39,447 nucleotides of DNA from an uncultured Bacteroidales bacterium. GTDB taxonomy: Bacteria > Bacteroidota > Bacteroidia > Bacteroidales > Bacteroidaceae. This document shows, piece by piece, positions 8,354-17,121 of this stretch; the stretch's first letter is position 1; every line of letters starts with the position of its first letter. The notes below the pieces were generated by a model. That model saw only the letters and a program-made list of their open reading frames with translations. It did not search any database and was not told where the DNA came from. The stretch is taken from NCBI GenBank assembly GCA_902779165.1, contig CACZAN010000031.1, positions 1-39,447 of the forward strand, in the 5' to 3' direction. Position numbers and translations under genes: made by a program.

Positions 8354-8500
8354 ACACATAAACATTATGAAATACAGACTCCTACTGCTGGCTGTCGTGG
8401 TCAGCACAGCCCTCACCGTGTCTGCGCAAAAAGCACCTGTGAACTTCAACGGCACCATTGTGGATGCTTTCACGCGCCAAGCCATCAGAGGCGAAGTGAC
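8354..8500 (+). repeat. Leader repeat, copy 2
   Basis: The second copy of the 147-nt leader, spanning ATG 8367. The exact 90-nt match is 8398-8487. Both copies are in the same frame relative to their own ATG, so a crossover would give an intact hybrid gene. Confidence 0.85.
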
Positions 8501-11360
8501 CGTGCAGTACAAACCGAAAGAGGACGTCAACTACGCCGTAAACGGCTTTATCCGCGACTCTTTCACGCATGAAGATTTAGACTCCGTGCTGCTGACGTTC
8601 ATGGACGAGGACAGCGTGCCGCGCCAGTCGTTTCTCTCCACCGACCACCGCATGGGATGGTGGCAGTTCAATGACGTTGTGGCATACCATCCTGGCAAGA
8701 CCATCATCCGTTTCGAAAAAGCAGGCTATGAAACCGCCTACACCACGATGACCATGCACTACCATCGTTTTCGCAAGACGGGCGGCACCTTCGGCGAGGT
8801 ACTGATGACGCGGAAACCACGGCGGCATGAACATACGTTGCGTGAGGTGACGGTTACGGCCACAAAGATCAAGATGGTGATGCACGGCGACACGGTGGTC
8901 TATCACGCCGATGCCTTCGAGTTGCAGTCGGGGTCCATGCTCGACAAGCTCATCGCCATGCTGCCAGGCGTGCGACTGGAGGCCGACGGGCAAATCTTCG
9001 TCAATGGCCGCAAGGTGGAGAGCCTGCTGGTCAACGGCGAAGATTTCTTCAAGGGTGACCCCAAGGTGGCACTCGACAACCTGCCCGCCTATATGGTGCA
9101 GGACGTGAAAGTCTATGAACGGACACCCGAGCGGCTGACCATGACGGGCATGACTCCCGAGGACTTCAACCGCATCGAGCGGCAGCTGGCCATTGACGTG
9201 ATACTGAAACGGCAGTACAGCATCGGATGGATTGCAAATGCCACGGCGGGCTACGGCACCGACAACCACTACAACGCCCGTGCCTTTGCCTTGCGCTTCA
9301 CGCCGCAGTCGCGCATCGCCCTCTTCGGCTACACGAACGATGTCTATGGCAACAGCTACTACGACCACAACGGCAACTGGCAGAACCCGGGCAATGCGGG
9401 ACGAATGTCGATACAGGAAGTCGCCAGCTTCGCACTCGTCAACGATAAATACAAGCGCTACAAGGTGGAGAATGACCTGACCTTCAAGCGTACCAAACAG
9501 CAGAACGATGAGTACCAATCGACTGTCAACTACTTCGACGACGGGCGTACCGTCTATGGTCGCAACCGCAACCTGTCGGAAACCCGCGACTGGTATGTCC
9601 GCGACAAGGCCGAGCTTTCATGGACACCGCGCGGACAAGGGCAGGGCTTGCTCTTCGAGCTGAAACCCAACCTGCAATACCGCAGCTATCTCAACAGAGG
9701 TCACCGACAGAGCGCAGAGTGGAGCCGCGAACAGACTGAGGGCTATATGGGCGAGGCGCTGGACAGCCTTTTCTACGGCGATGCCGCTGGACGCTACCGC
9801 ATGAATCTCATCAGCAGCCTGGCCCGCGAGAACACCTACGAGTGGAACAGCCTCAGCGGCGATGCCCGCGCATCGGGGGACATCCGTCTGACTCCCGACG
9901 GTCTGACCTTCGACCTCGGTGGCAGTTTCCGCCACGACTTCCGCCTTCATTCTCTTGACCACTCCCGCGATGCCGATGACGGTGCACGTCAGGACCGCTA
10001 TCAGAGCAGTCCCAGCAACCGTTACAGCTACGACCTTGGTGCTGCCTACAATTACCGACTGAATATGCCGCGCGTCACCATCAACCTCATGCCTGCCTAC
10101 CGCTACAAACAGAGCTACGACAGCGGACGTCGCAGTTACTATGAATTGGAAGGAAGCACGGCGGCGACGTGGAACATCGACCGTCTGGCATCGACAAAGG
10201 ACGCGCTGACACAGTACATCGACCTTTCCAACAGCTACCACTCCACGCTCTTGAACCGCACGCACATCATGGCCGTGGAACTTAGCGGATGGCACTGGAA
10301 CGAGCAGAAGCGGCGCAACACCAGCCTCGTCCTCAACCTGCCCCTACGCCACACTGCCGACCGCATCAACTACCAGCGTGCTGCTATCGACACCCTCGCC
10401 CGCCGCAGGAGCCTCCTCTTCGAGCCGAGTCTGGAATTTCGCATCGACAACAACTGGAACGGGACAAGCGAGAGTCATTTCCGCCTCAATTATCAATACA
10501 CCACCGCCACGCCCGACTTCGTTCAAACCATCGGCTGGCGCGACGACAGCACACCGCTCATCGTCCGCCTCGGCAATCCCGACCTCAGCAATGAGCACAA
10601 GCACGAGGCCACAGCTTTCTACAGCCACGCCCAGCAGCCCAAACAGCGCTACCTCAACACCACCCTGCGCTATACCCTCTGGCAGAACGCCTTTGTACAA
10701 GGCATGACCTACGATGCTGCCACGGGCATCCGCACCTACCGCCCTGACGGCATCGACGGCAACTGGAACCTGAACGGCAACATCTCCTACCGTCTGCCGC
10801 TCGACAAGAAGAAGCGCATCAACCTCTCCACCAACACCACTGCTGACTACCGCAACAGCGTGGACTTGCTCGCCCTCGCCGCGGAGCCGCAAAGCGTCCG
10901 AACCGTTGTTCACCGTACCATCCTCCGCGAAAACCTCAGCCTCGGCTACACCCACGGTCTCTACCGCCTCACCGCCACCGGAGGCCTCGAATGGACGCAC
11001 TCCAAGAGCGACCGCTTCCAAACCCTCAACGCCCTTACCTTCAGCTACGGGCTCAACGGCACCACGCCCCTCCCGTGGGGTTTCCACCTCACCAGCAGCC
11101 TCACCGTCTATAACCGCACGGGCTACACCGACGCCAGTTTCAACACCACCCAGCCCATCTGGAACGCCACCCTCTCACGCAGCATCCTCAACGGCCACGT
11201 CAATCTCCAGCTCGAAGCCTTCGACCTCCTCAACCGTATGTCAACCTACAGCTACACGATGAATGCCCAGCAGCAAGTAGAGTCCTACCGCAACGTCCTC
11301 CGTCGCTATGTGATGCTCAATGTGACATGGCGCATGAACAAGGAGCCGAAGAAGAAATAA
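8367..11360 (+). CDS. TonB-receptor-like outer-membrane beta-barrel protein (second of a pair)
   Basis: A longer frame opens at 8325, but ATG at 8367 starts the same signal peptide and the same upstream sequence as the first barrel, so 8367 is the likely start (997 residues). The order is signal peptide, carboxypeptidase-regulatory-like domain with a divergent second half, plug-like region (LREVTVTATKIKMVMHGDTV, then LPGVRLEADGQIFVNGRKVE, then LDNLPAYMVQDVKVYERTPE), then a long barrel ending in RYVMLNVTWRMNKEPKKK. It is a clear paralogue of the gene 47 nt upstream; the plugs are similar, while the barrels have diverged strongly except at their C-termini (RRYVMLN and PRYVMLR). This suggests duplication followed by specialisation on different ligands. 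It is the last gene of the ECF operon. Confidence 0.85.
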   Translation: MKYRLLLLAVVVSTALTVSAQKAPVNFNGTIVDAFTRQAIRGEVTVQYKPKEDVNYAVNGFIRDSFTHEDLDSVLLTFMDEDSVPRQSFLSTDHRMGWWQFNDVVAYHPGKTIIRFEKAGYETAYTTMTMHYHRFRKTGGTFGEVLMTRKPRRHEHTLREVTVTATKIKMVMHGDTVVYHADAFELQSGSMLDKLIAMLPGVRLEADGQIFVNGRKVESLLVNGEDFFKGDPKVALDNLPAYMVQDVKVYERTPERLTMTGMTPEDFNRIERQLAIDVILKRQYSIGWIANATAGYGTDNHYNARAFALRFTPQSRIALFGYTNDVYGNSYYDHNGNWQNPGNAGRMSIQEVASFALVNDKYKRYKVENDLTFKRTKQQNDEYQSTVNYFDDGRTVYGRNRNLSETRDWYVRDKAELSWTPRGQGQGLLFELKPNLQYRSYLNRGHRQSAEWSREQTEGYMGEALDSLFYGDAAGRYRMNLISSLARENTYEWNSLSGDARASGDIRLTPDGLTFDLGGSFRHDFRLHSLDHSRDADDGARQDRYQSSPSNRYSYDLGAAYNYRLNMPRVTINLMPAYRYKQSYDSGRRSYYELEGSTAATWNIDRLASTKDALTQYIDLSNSYHSTLLNRTHIMAVELSGWHWNEQKRRNTSLVLNLPLRHTADRINYQRAAIDTLARRRSLLFEPSLEFRIDNNWNGTSESHFRLNYQYTTATPDFVQTIGWRDDSTPLIVRLGNPDLSNEHKHEATAFYSHAQQPKQRYLNTTLRYTLWQNAFVQGMTYDAATGIRTYRPDGIDGNWNLNGNISYRLPLDKKKRINLSTNTTADYRNSVDLLALAAEPQSVRTVVHRTILRENLSLGYTHGLYRLTATGGLEWTHSKSDRFQTLNALTFSYGLNGTTPLPWGFHLTSSLTVYNRTGYTDASFNTTQPIWNATLSRSILNGHVNLQLEAFDLLNRMSTYSYTMNAQQQVESYRNVLRRYVMLNVTWRMNKEPKKK

Positions 11361-11421
11361 CACGCCAGTTTCTATGATTGCGTGCCTCCACGCTTGCTCG
11401 GAAATCGGGCAGCGGAGCCTA

Positions 11422-12105
11422 TTAAATCCAATGGAAATACACATAAAATGCAATCTCCAACACAATAGTTATAAATGACAGCAGGGAAAGAGAGCAGACA
11501 ATGTAGAACAAACTTTGTGACAGCCAGATACCTTCGTTGTTCCTCACAATGTCCGTGAGTCTGTGACTTTGCTTCTGCCATAGCATTTCCTGCTGTTTGT
11601 ATTGGTCGGCAAGCATCTGTTTCTCCTGTTCCATCCATTGGGTATGGAGTTCTTGCATCTTCTGCCAGTCAGCATCACATACTGTTACGGTCACCTTCAA
11701 CTTTGTGGGTGCATCTTCCATAACTTGGCCGATGTGCTTGTCGATTGTGTCAACCTTGTCGCTGATGGCATTCACAGCAGCACCGAGCACTCCTTCTTCA
11801 CGCTGGGTTTGGCGGATTGAAGATTCCAAGGACAGCTTGGCATTGATGACGGCAGTTGTTGCCTTGTCAATGTTTTCACTCAACTTCCTAAGATCAGAAG
11901 TACGGTTGATTACTTCGTCCTCGGCATCCTTCTCCTGTATTTCCTTCTGAACTTCGTTGAACATTACATCGAAGTCAGGCTTATTCTCATTGTTCTTACT
12001 TTTTTTATTGCTGTCCGCTAAAAGTTGAAAAGCGAAAAAACATGTGTCCGCAGTGCCGATAAACAGGCATTGCGGACTTGTTTTTGAAAAAGTAAGCCCC
12101 CTCAA
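11422..12105 (-). CDS. Coiled-coil protein with a C-terminal membrane anchor, function unknown
   Basis: The open frame gives 227 residues from a TTG at 12105. The first 37 codons run through a strong hairpin (12046-12077) and a T-run, so translation may instead start downstream, for example at ATG 11964 (180 residues, VMFNEVQKEIQEKDAEDEVI region). The visible protein has a long helical, charge-rich segment with heptad character (residues about 48-180, including LRKLSENIDKATTAVINAKL and WMEQEKQMLADQYKQQEMLW). One membrane segment lies near the C-terminus (SQSLFYIVCSLSLLSFITIV) before a short tail. I recognise no catalytic domain. It lies alone between the ECF operon and priA, and looks like accessory cargo. 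A structural or mobilisation-associated role is possible but unsupported. Confidence 0.55.
   Translation of the reverse strand: MRGLTFSKTSPQCLFIGTADTCFFAFQLLADSNKKSKNNENKPDFDVMFNEVQKEIQEKDAEDEVINRTSDLRKLSENIDKATTAVINAKLSLESSIRQTQREEGVLGAAVNAISDKVDTIDKHIGQVMEDAPTKLKVTVTVCDADWQKMQELHTQWMEQEKQMLADQYKQQEMLWQKQSHRLTDIVRNNEGIWLSQSLFYIVCSLSLLSFITIVLEIAFYVYFHWI
12046..12077 (-). promoter_or_regulatory. Strong leader hairpin, possible attenuator (or bidirectional terminator)
   Basis: Arms 12046-12057 (GTCCGCAGTGCC on plus) and 12066-12077 (GGCATTGCGGAC) form a 12-bp stem with one G-T pair and an 8-nt loop. Read leftward it is followed within 10 nt by TTTTTT; read rightward it is followed by TTTTT. 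A third copy of the arm core GTCCGC at 12013-12018 could compete for pairing with the distal arm, giving an alternative structure. Confidence 0.6.
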
Positions 12106-12210
12106 TCAAATAACGTCGGCTCAGGAGGTGATACTTCCGTCTCTACTCCGCCGACGAGGAAGGGAGTGTATATTAGGGATGGGAAGAAGGTGGTGGTGAA
12201 GTGTGAATAG
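12088..12210 (+). pseudogene. C-terminal stump of a secreted protein (T9SS-type tail)
   Basis: A short frame without a start ends in KGVYIRDGKKVVVK plus CE and a stop. Bacteroidetes T9SS-type sorting tails commonly finish as 'kGvYiv.ngkKvvvk', so this looks like the very end of a lost secreted protein. It sits between the leader hairpin and the priA stop in the opposite orientation. Too short for a firm family call. Confidence 0.35.
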
Positions 12211-12219
12211 GGTTGCGAT

Positions 12220-14250
12220 TCAGAGGGGGTCGACATCGAAATAGATTTGTGCAGAGCTATAGGGCTTCATGGCCAATAGCTCTGTCTTCATCTGAAGCAG
12301 ATACTCACGGGCTTTGCCAATGGGCAGAGTGGGTTCCAGTTTCAGCATTGCGCGCCGGATATAGAGGCTCTGGATGCGGGCCACGGGCGGCTCGTCGGGT
12401 CCGAGTGCTCGCACTCCGAAGATACTCTTGAGGCGCAGCATGGCTTCGCGTGCAAGATGTTCGACGGTGTCGGAGGATTTATGTTTCATGTAGATGAAGA
12501 TGAGGCGGCAGAAGGGAGGGTAGGAGAATTGGCGGCGGTCGAGCATCTGCTCCTGATACATGGCATCGTAGTCGGCATCGACGATCTGGCGGACGAGGGG
12601 TAGGGCGGCATCCATGGTCTGAAGAATGACGCGTCCGCGCTGCTGGCGGCGACCGGCACGTCCTGCTACCTGCGACATCATCTGGAAGGAACGTTCGTAG
12701 GCACGGAAGTCGGGTTGGTTCAACATGGTGTCGGCAGAGAGGATACCAACGACGCTGACGTGCTCGAAGTCCAGTCCCTTGGTGACCATTTGTGTGCCGA
12801 CAAGGATATCTGTCTTTCCAGCAGCGAAGTCTTCGAGGATTTGTTCATAGGCTGTGCGGGTGCGGGTGGTGTCGAGGTCCATTCGCGCCACACGAGCCTC
12901 GGGGAATTCGCGTTGTATGTCTTCCTCGATGCGTTCCGTGCCGAAGCCGTGTTGGTGTAGCTCAGGATTCTCGCAGTTGGGGCACCGGGGAGGAATGTCT
13001 GTGGTGAAGCCGCAATAGTGGCAGGTCATGCGGCCTGTGCGGGCATGAAGTGTCAGCGAGACGTCGCAATGCGGACAGCGAGGCACCCAGCCGCAGACGC
13101 GGCATTCGATGTGCGGGGCGTAGCCGCGGCGGTTTTGGAAGAGAATGACTTGCTCGTGGGCGCTGAGGGCTTGGCGCATCTTCTCCAGAAGCTGGGGCGA
13201 GAATGTGCCGCTGACCAGACGTTTGCGCCGCAGTTCTTTCATATCTACAATCTCCACTTCCGGCAACTGCACCTGGCCGTAGCGCTCTGTGAGACGGACG
13301 TAGCCGTACTTGCTGAGCCGGGCGTTGTAGTAGCTGTCGAGCGAGGGAGTAGCCGTGCCGAGGAGCACGTGAGCTTTGGCACGAGTGGCCATGAGGATTG
13401 CGACATTGCGTGCGTTGTAGCGGGGCGCTGGGTCTTGCTGCTTGAAGTTCACTTCATGTTCCTCATCGACAATGACGAGTCCCAGCTTATTGAAGGGTAA
13501 GAAGATACTGGAACGCACGCCTACAATGATGTCATAGTGCTGTTCGGAGAGCTGGCGCTGCCATACTTCGGCTCGTTGGGTGTCGTTGAACTTGCTGTGA
13601 TAGACTCCGAGGCGGTTGCCAAAGACTGCCTTCAGCCGGTCGGTCAGCTGACTCGTCAGCACGATTTCTGGCAGCAGGTACAGCACCTGTTCCCCACGTT
13701 CGATAGCTTGTGCGATAAGATGGATGTAGATCTCAGTCTTGCCGCTGGAGGTGACGCCATGAAGAAGGCAGACAGCGTGGTGCTCCCATTGCTGTTTCAC
13801 GGCCTCCAAGGCGGTGGATTGGGCCGTGGAGAGGGTGGGAAGATTATCAGATAGAGATGAAGAGAGTTGAGGGAGAAGACTCGATTGCACAAGGCTCTCT
13901 TTTTCTTTCCCTTGTTTCTTTTTTATCTGTTTCATCTTTGCTGGCAGCGCGGCCTTGAAGACTTCGCCAATGGAGCAGAGGTAATAATCAGACATCCATT
14001 GCCAGAGGCTGAGCTGACGGGGAAGTACAACGGGTTGCTCGTCAACTAGTTCCAGTATTTCCTTTACTTCGATGCCTGCCGGCTCCTCATCGTGAAGCCG
14101 GGCGATGAGTCCTATTTGCGTTTTCTTGTTGCCGAAAGGTACCACCACACGCGAGCCTGCCTGCGCCCTCAAAGAGAGGTCCGCAGGCAGGGAGTAGGTG
14201 AAGAGCCCCTGAAGAGGGACTGGTAGGATGATGTCGGCAAAGCGGGACAT
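12220..14250 (-). CDS. priA: Primosomal protein N' (replication restart helicase PriA)
   Basis: 676 residues, shorter than many Bacteroidetes PriA proteins but with all core parts. The N-terminal DNA-binding domain is at 1-105 (FADIILPVPLQGLFTYSLP). A basic, Ser-rich linker follows at 106-140. Helicase motifs include Walker A GVTSSGKT at 165-172, DEEH at 262-265, LLGTATPS near 297, and the C-terminal motifs QMVTKGLDFEHVSVVG and QVAGRAGRR. Eight zinc-binding cysteines lie at 383, 386, 392, 395, 410, 413, 423 and 426. PriA is a 3'-to-5' helicase that binds abandoned forks and reloads the replisome. It follows gldN by 55 nt in the same direction and may be transcribed from the T9SS promoter or from a local one not identified. 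Confidence 0.95.
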   Translation of the reverse strand: MSRFADIILPVPLQGLFTYSLPADLSLRAQAGSRVVVPFGNKKTQIGLIARLHDEEPAGIEVKEILELVDEQPVVLPRQLSLWQWMSDYYLCSIGEVFKAALPAKMKQIKKKQGKEKESLVQSSLLPQLSSSLSDNLPTLSTAQSTALEAVKQQWEHHAVCLLHGVTSSGKTEIYIHLIAQAIERGEQVLYLLPEIVLTSQLTDRLKAVFGNRLGVYHSKFNDTQRAEVWQRQLSEQHYDIIVGVRSSIFLPFNKLGLVIVDEEHEVNFKQQDPAPRYNARNVAILMATRAKAHVLLGTATPSLDSYYNARLSKYGYVRLTERYGQVQLPEVEIVDMKELRRKRLVSGTFSPQLLEKMRQALSAHEQVILFQNRRGYAPHIECRVCGWVPRCPHCDVSLTLHARTGRMTCHYCGFTTDIPPRCPNCENPELHQHGFGTERIEEDIQREFPEARVARMDLDTTRTRTAYEQILEDFAAGKTDILVGTQMVTKGLDFEHVSVVGILSADTMLNQPDFRAYERSFQMMSQVAGRAGRRQQRGRVILQTMDAALPLVRQIVDADYDAMYQEQMLDRRQFSYPPFCRLIFIYMKHKSSDTVEHLAREAMLRLKSIFGVRALGPDEPPVARIQSLYIRRAMLKLEPTLPIGKAREYLLQMKTELLAMKPYSSAQIYFDVDPL

Positions 14251-14305
14251 AGCAAAAGAGGATGACGGATGATTCCGCCGGGAGTGGGGGGGGTAGAGGA
14301 GGGGA

Positions 14306-15448
14306 TCAGCGGCGCTGGCGACGGGCTGAGACGCGTGGTGAAGAGCTGCCGCTGTCGCGCTTGCTTGCTGCTGCAGCAGAGGATTTACTGCGGCGTGAGT
14401 CGGTGCTGCTGCTCTTCTTGCTCTTGCGTTTGCCGTCGTCGGCAGGTTTCTGAGCTGCGATGCTGTCGAGGCTGTCCTTTGGCGCGTGCCAGATGTTCTC
14501 CTCGAAGTCCTTCAGCTGTTGCTCGATACGCTTCTGTTCGCGAACGCGAGTGCTGTCGGCCGGAAGGACACGGCCCTGAAGGTTGTTGGTCTTATAGATC
14601 TGACCCTCGTAGTGGTTCAGGGTGAAATAGTCGTCAGCCGTCATGTTGGTGACGTTGTTCAGATTCGAGGCCATCAGAGGCAGACGTGAGAGATAGGCTG
14701 CTATGTCCTCATACTTAACCCAGAAGAGAGGATAAGGGGTGGCCTGTTCCTCAGGATTATCGAAGTTGGCACCTCGCATCAGTACAGGACAGAGAGCGGT
14801 GACGCGTGTCTTGTAGGTGGCCGAACGCTGGTCGAAATAGCTGGACTCCTTGATGTAGTAGCGTGTGACTTCTGCAGACGGGATATCGCTCTCAGGAACA
14901 TTTACCTTGCCGTCCTTCTCCTCGTAATAGATGGAATAGCGGTCCAGCAGCTCCTTCACTTCTGCCTTGTCCTTGGCATCGAAGGACTCGTTGCCGTCGA
15001 GCTTGTACTGATAGGCGCTGATGCGCCCCGTCAGCCAGAGGCGGAAGATATAGGTGAAGAGGTTCTGCTCCTTGCCGTGGGGTTCCACAGGATAGTACAG
15101 CGGTGCGTTGGCATCCTTCAGCAGGTCGAGCTGGCGATAGATGTCGCGACGCCAAACGACGTCCTCGGGCATTTCTGCCGATGTGGGGAACATCAGTGCT
15201 GCGCGGTCTGCTTTTTTCTCGGCAGCAGGCTTCTTGGCAGCTGCAGTGCCGCTTTTCTTGGCTGCAGGAGTCCTTTTGGCTTGAGGAGTAGGGGTACTAC
15301 TGGCTTGGGGAGCAGGGGTACTACTGGCTGGTTCTGCTGGCGTACTACTTGCTTTTGCCACTGGCGTTACAGTGCGACGCTTGGCCGGCTGTGCGCTGCA
15401 GAAAATGCAGAAATTAAAACATATAAGAATTAAGAATATTCGCTGCAT
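14306..15448 (-). CDS. gldN: Type IX secretion protein GldN (PorN)
   Basis: 380 residues with a signal peptide (ILICFNFCIFCSA). A long Ala/Pro/Ser/Thr/Lys-rich stretch (about 20-80, with repeats such as ASSTPAPQ and ASSTPTPQ) precedes the conserved GldN domain at about 85-310. Key stretches are DVVWRRDIYRQLDLLKDANA, then LYYPVEP, LFTYIFRLWLTGRISAYQY, YYIKESSYFDQRSATYKTRV, TALCPVLMR, and YPLFWVKYEDIAAYLSRL. The tail (335-380) is very rich in Ser, Lys and Arg. PorN forms the periplasmic ring of the T9SS with the PorK/GldK lipoprotein. Both low-complexity ends go beyond the conserved domain and are unusual. It is the last gld gene of the operon, 34 nt after gldM. Confidence 0.93.
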   Translation of the reverse strand: MQRIFLILICFNFCIFCSAQPAKRRTVTPVAKASSTPAEPASSTPAPQASSTPTPQAKRTPAAKKSGTAAAKKPAAEKKADRAALMFPTSAEMPEDVVWRRDIYRQLDLLKDANAPLYYPVEPHGKEQNLFTYIFRLWLTGRISAYQYKLDGNESFDAKDKAEVKELLDRYSIYYEEKDGKVNVPESDIPSAEVTRYYIKESSYFDQRSATYKTRVTALCPVLMRGANFDNPEEQATPYPLFWVKYEDIAAYLSRLPLMASNLNNVTNMTADDYFTLNHYEGQIYKTNNLQGRVLPADSTRVREQKRIEQQLKDFEENIWHAPKDSLDSIAAQKPADDGKRKSKKSSSTDSRRSKSSAAAASKRDSGSSSPRVSARRQRR

Positions 15449-15482
15449 ATGCTTTTAATTTTTCAATGTTCACTATTCAATT

Positions 15483-17048
15483 TTAATTGACGATGACCTC
15501 CATAGAGGCATCGAGCTTGCGTTCTACGCCATCAGGTCCCACGGCGCGGATTTCGCTGATGTAGAATCGCTTGCCACGTCCGAGGCTGCGGAACATATTC
15601 TTCTGGCGATCAGTGAATTGTGCGGAGTTGGACACTTCGGGCACTACGTTACCCATATTGTCGAAGAAGTTGGTCTGGAAGCCCAGCACGCGGAACGGGA
15701 TGTTCAGCAAGCCGTCATCCACAGCAGCTCCTATGCCATCGGCATTCATCAGGATCTGCTTCTGCAGTTTGCCGCTCTTGAAGCGGTTTTCGCCGCCTTG
15801 GCCGTCGGGATATGCGATGAAGGCTGCGGGATCGGGTAACTTGCGTACACGGAAGGTAAACTTACCCATTTCCTGCACTCGGCCTTCGGTTCTTGCGGCT
15901 ACCGTGATGATGGCTTCGCCACCGGGGGATGCCGGATGAGCTATGTATCTGCCTTCTCCTGTTGAGGTCAGGTTGCCGCCGCTCATACTTACTTGTAGTT
16001 GGTTGGCAGCCACACCGGGTACACTGACTGACATCGGGTTGTCATAGCCGGCATACAGGACGTTCATCAGGTCGGCAGAGACGGTGGCGGACGGGGCCAC
16101 GACGGTATATTTCTGTTCGAAGTTACGGCGCACGAGTTCGCCCTGTGCATTCATCATCTCTATATAGCCCACGAGATTGAAGTCGCCCGTGCGGGAGCAG
16201 ACGGTCTCGTAGATGCCGCGATCGCTTTTGAATTCCTTGCCGCCAATATAGATGGTCGGACGGTTAGTCGTGTCGACGGCTGCCATGAGGATTTGTGCAG
16301 TGAATTTTCCACCTTGCACGACCGTCTGTGAACTGGGAATCACATAGGCATTCAGTTCATTGACGCGGATATCCTTCACACCGATATTCGATGCCAGTCC
16401 GTGCAGTACTTCGCCTTCTGCGTAGCGCACATCGCTCTGTAACTTGGTGAGCAGAGTGACAGCTGCTGCCGTAGGCATGGATTCGAACATATATTCTTGC
16501 CAGTTCTTGCCGAGGGTGCGGACGTTCGTGGGGACTTCTGTCGAGAGGTTGCTGGCGATGATGCGGCGCTGGGCGCTGTCGGTTACCATCTGGACGATGC
16601 GTTCGCGGTAGTTATTGATACCATTGTAGAGCTCACCGCCGCGTCCCGTGCCGGGTGCCAACATGACGCTGGTGGCAGCTTCGAGGTCTTCGCGGTTTTT
16701 GATATCGGTGACATCGCCATCCTTACCGTCGCTCTTGCGAACGATGAGGATCTTCAGTTCCTCAGCCAGATTGAAAAGGGAGTCGGACATCTGGCGTACC
16801 ACTTGTGCCTTGTCGTACCATTCCTTCACCTTCTTCGGATTGGCTTGCATCTGTTCGTCGAAGTCATCATAGATGCCTTGGTTGACCTCGCTGGCGTTCT
16901 TCGTGGTGGTTTGCAGACTCTTGTCGACCAGCGAGAAGCCATTGAGTACGTCGCTCGACACGTTGAGTGCGAGCATTGCCATCAGGACGACGTACATCAG
17001 GTTGATCATCTTCTGGCGAGGAGAGACTGGTCTTTTCTTAACGGGCAT
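15483..17048 (-). CDS. gldM: Type IX secretion / gliding motor protein GldM (PorM)
   Basis: 521 residues, the usual size. A single N-terminal membrane helix (about 13-35, MINLMYVVLMAMLALNVSSD) is preceded by the basic KKRPVSPRQK. A large periplasmic part follows: a helical D1 domain (up to about 220), then Ig-like beta domains (AYVIPSSQTVVQGGKFTAQI, then ILMAAVDTTNRPTIYIGGKE) and a C-terminal domain (LLNIPFRVLGFQTNFFDNMG). GldM and GldL form the proton-driven inner-membrane motor that powers type IX secretion, with GldM spanning the periplasm to the GldK/N ring. The acidic or polar residue pattern of the helix should be compared with known motors. Located between gldL and gldN. Confidence 0.95.
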   Translation of the reverse strand: MPVKKRPVSPRQKMINLMYVVLMAMLALNVSSDVLNGFSLVDKSLQTTTKNASEVNQGIYDDFDEQMQANPKKVKEWYDKAQVVRQMSDSLFNLAEELKILIVRKSDGKDGDVTDIKNREDLEAATSVMLAPGTGRGGELYNGINNYRERIVQMVTDSAQRRIIASNLSTEVPTNVRTLGKNWQEYMFESMPTAAAVTLLTKLQSDVRYAEGEVLHGLASNIGVKDIRVNELNAYVIPSSQTVVQGGKFTAQILMAAVDTTNRPTIYIGGKEFKSDRGIYETVCSRTGDFNLVGYIEMMNAQGELVRRNFEQKYTVVAPSATVSADLMNVLYAGYDNPMSVSVPGVAANQLQVSMSGGNLTSTGEGRYIAHPASPGGEAIITVAARTEGRVQEMGKFTFRVRKLPDPAAFIAYPDGQGGENRFKSGKLQKQILMNADGIGAAVDDGLLNIPFRVLGFQTNFFDNMGNVVPEVSNSAQFTDRQKNMFRSLGRGKRFYISEIRAVGPDGVERKLDASMEVIVN

Positions 17049-17121
17049 AATCGTAATTTACAATTTGACGATTTACGATTTACAATGTGCAATTAGATAT
17101 TTGCGATTATCGGTTTACGAT

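Noticed and set aside
8577-9518. Long minus-strand frame of 313 codons opposite the second barrel gene
   Set aside because: It is antisense to a well-supported coding sequence; the frame is open only because of the GC-rich codon use of the real gene, and the product has no signal, domain or start context.
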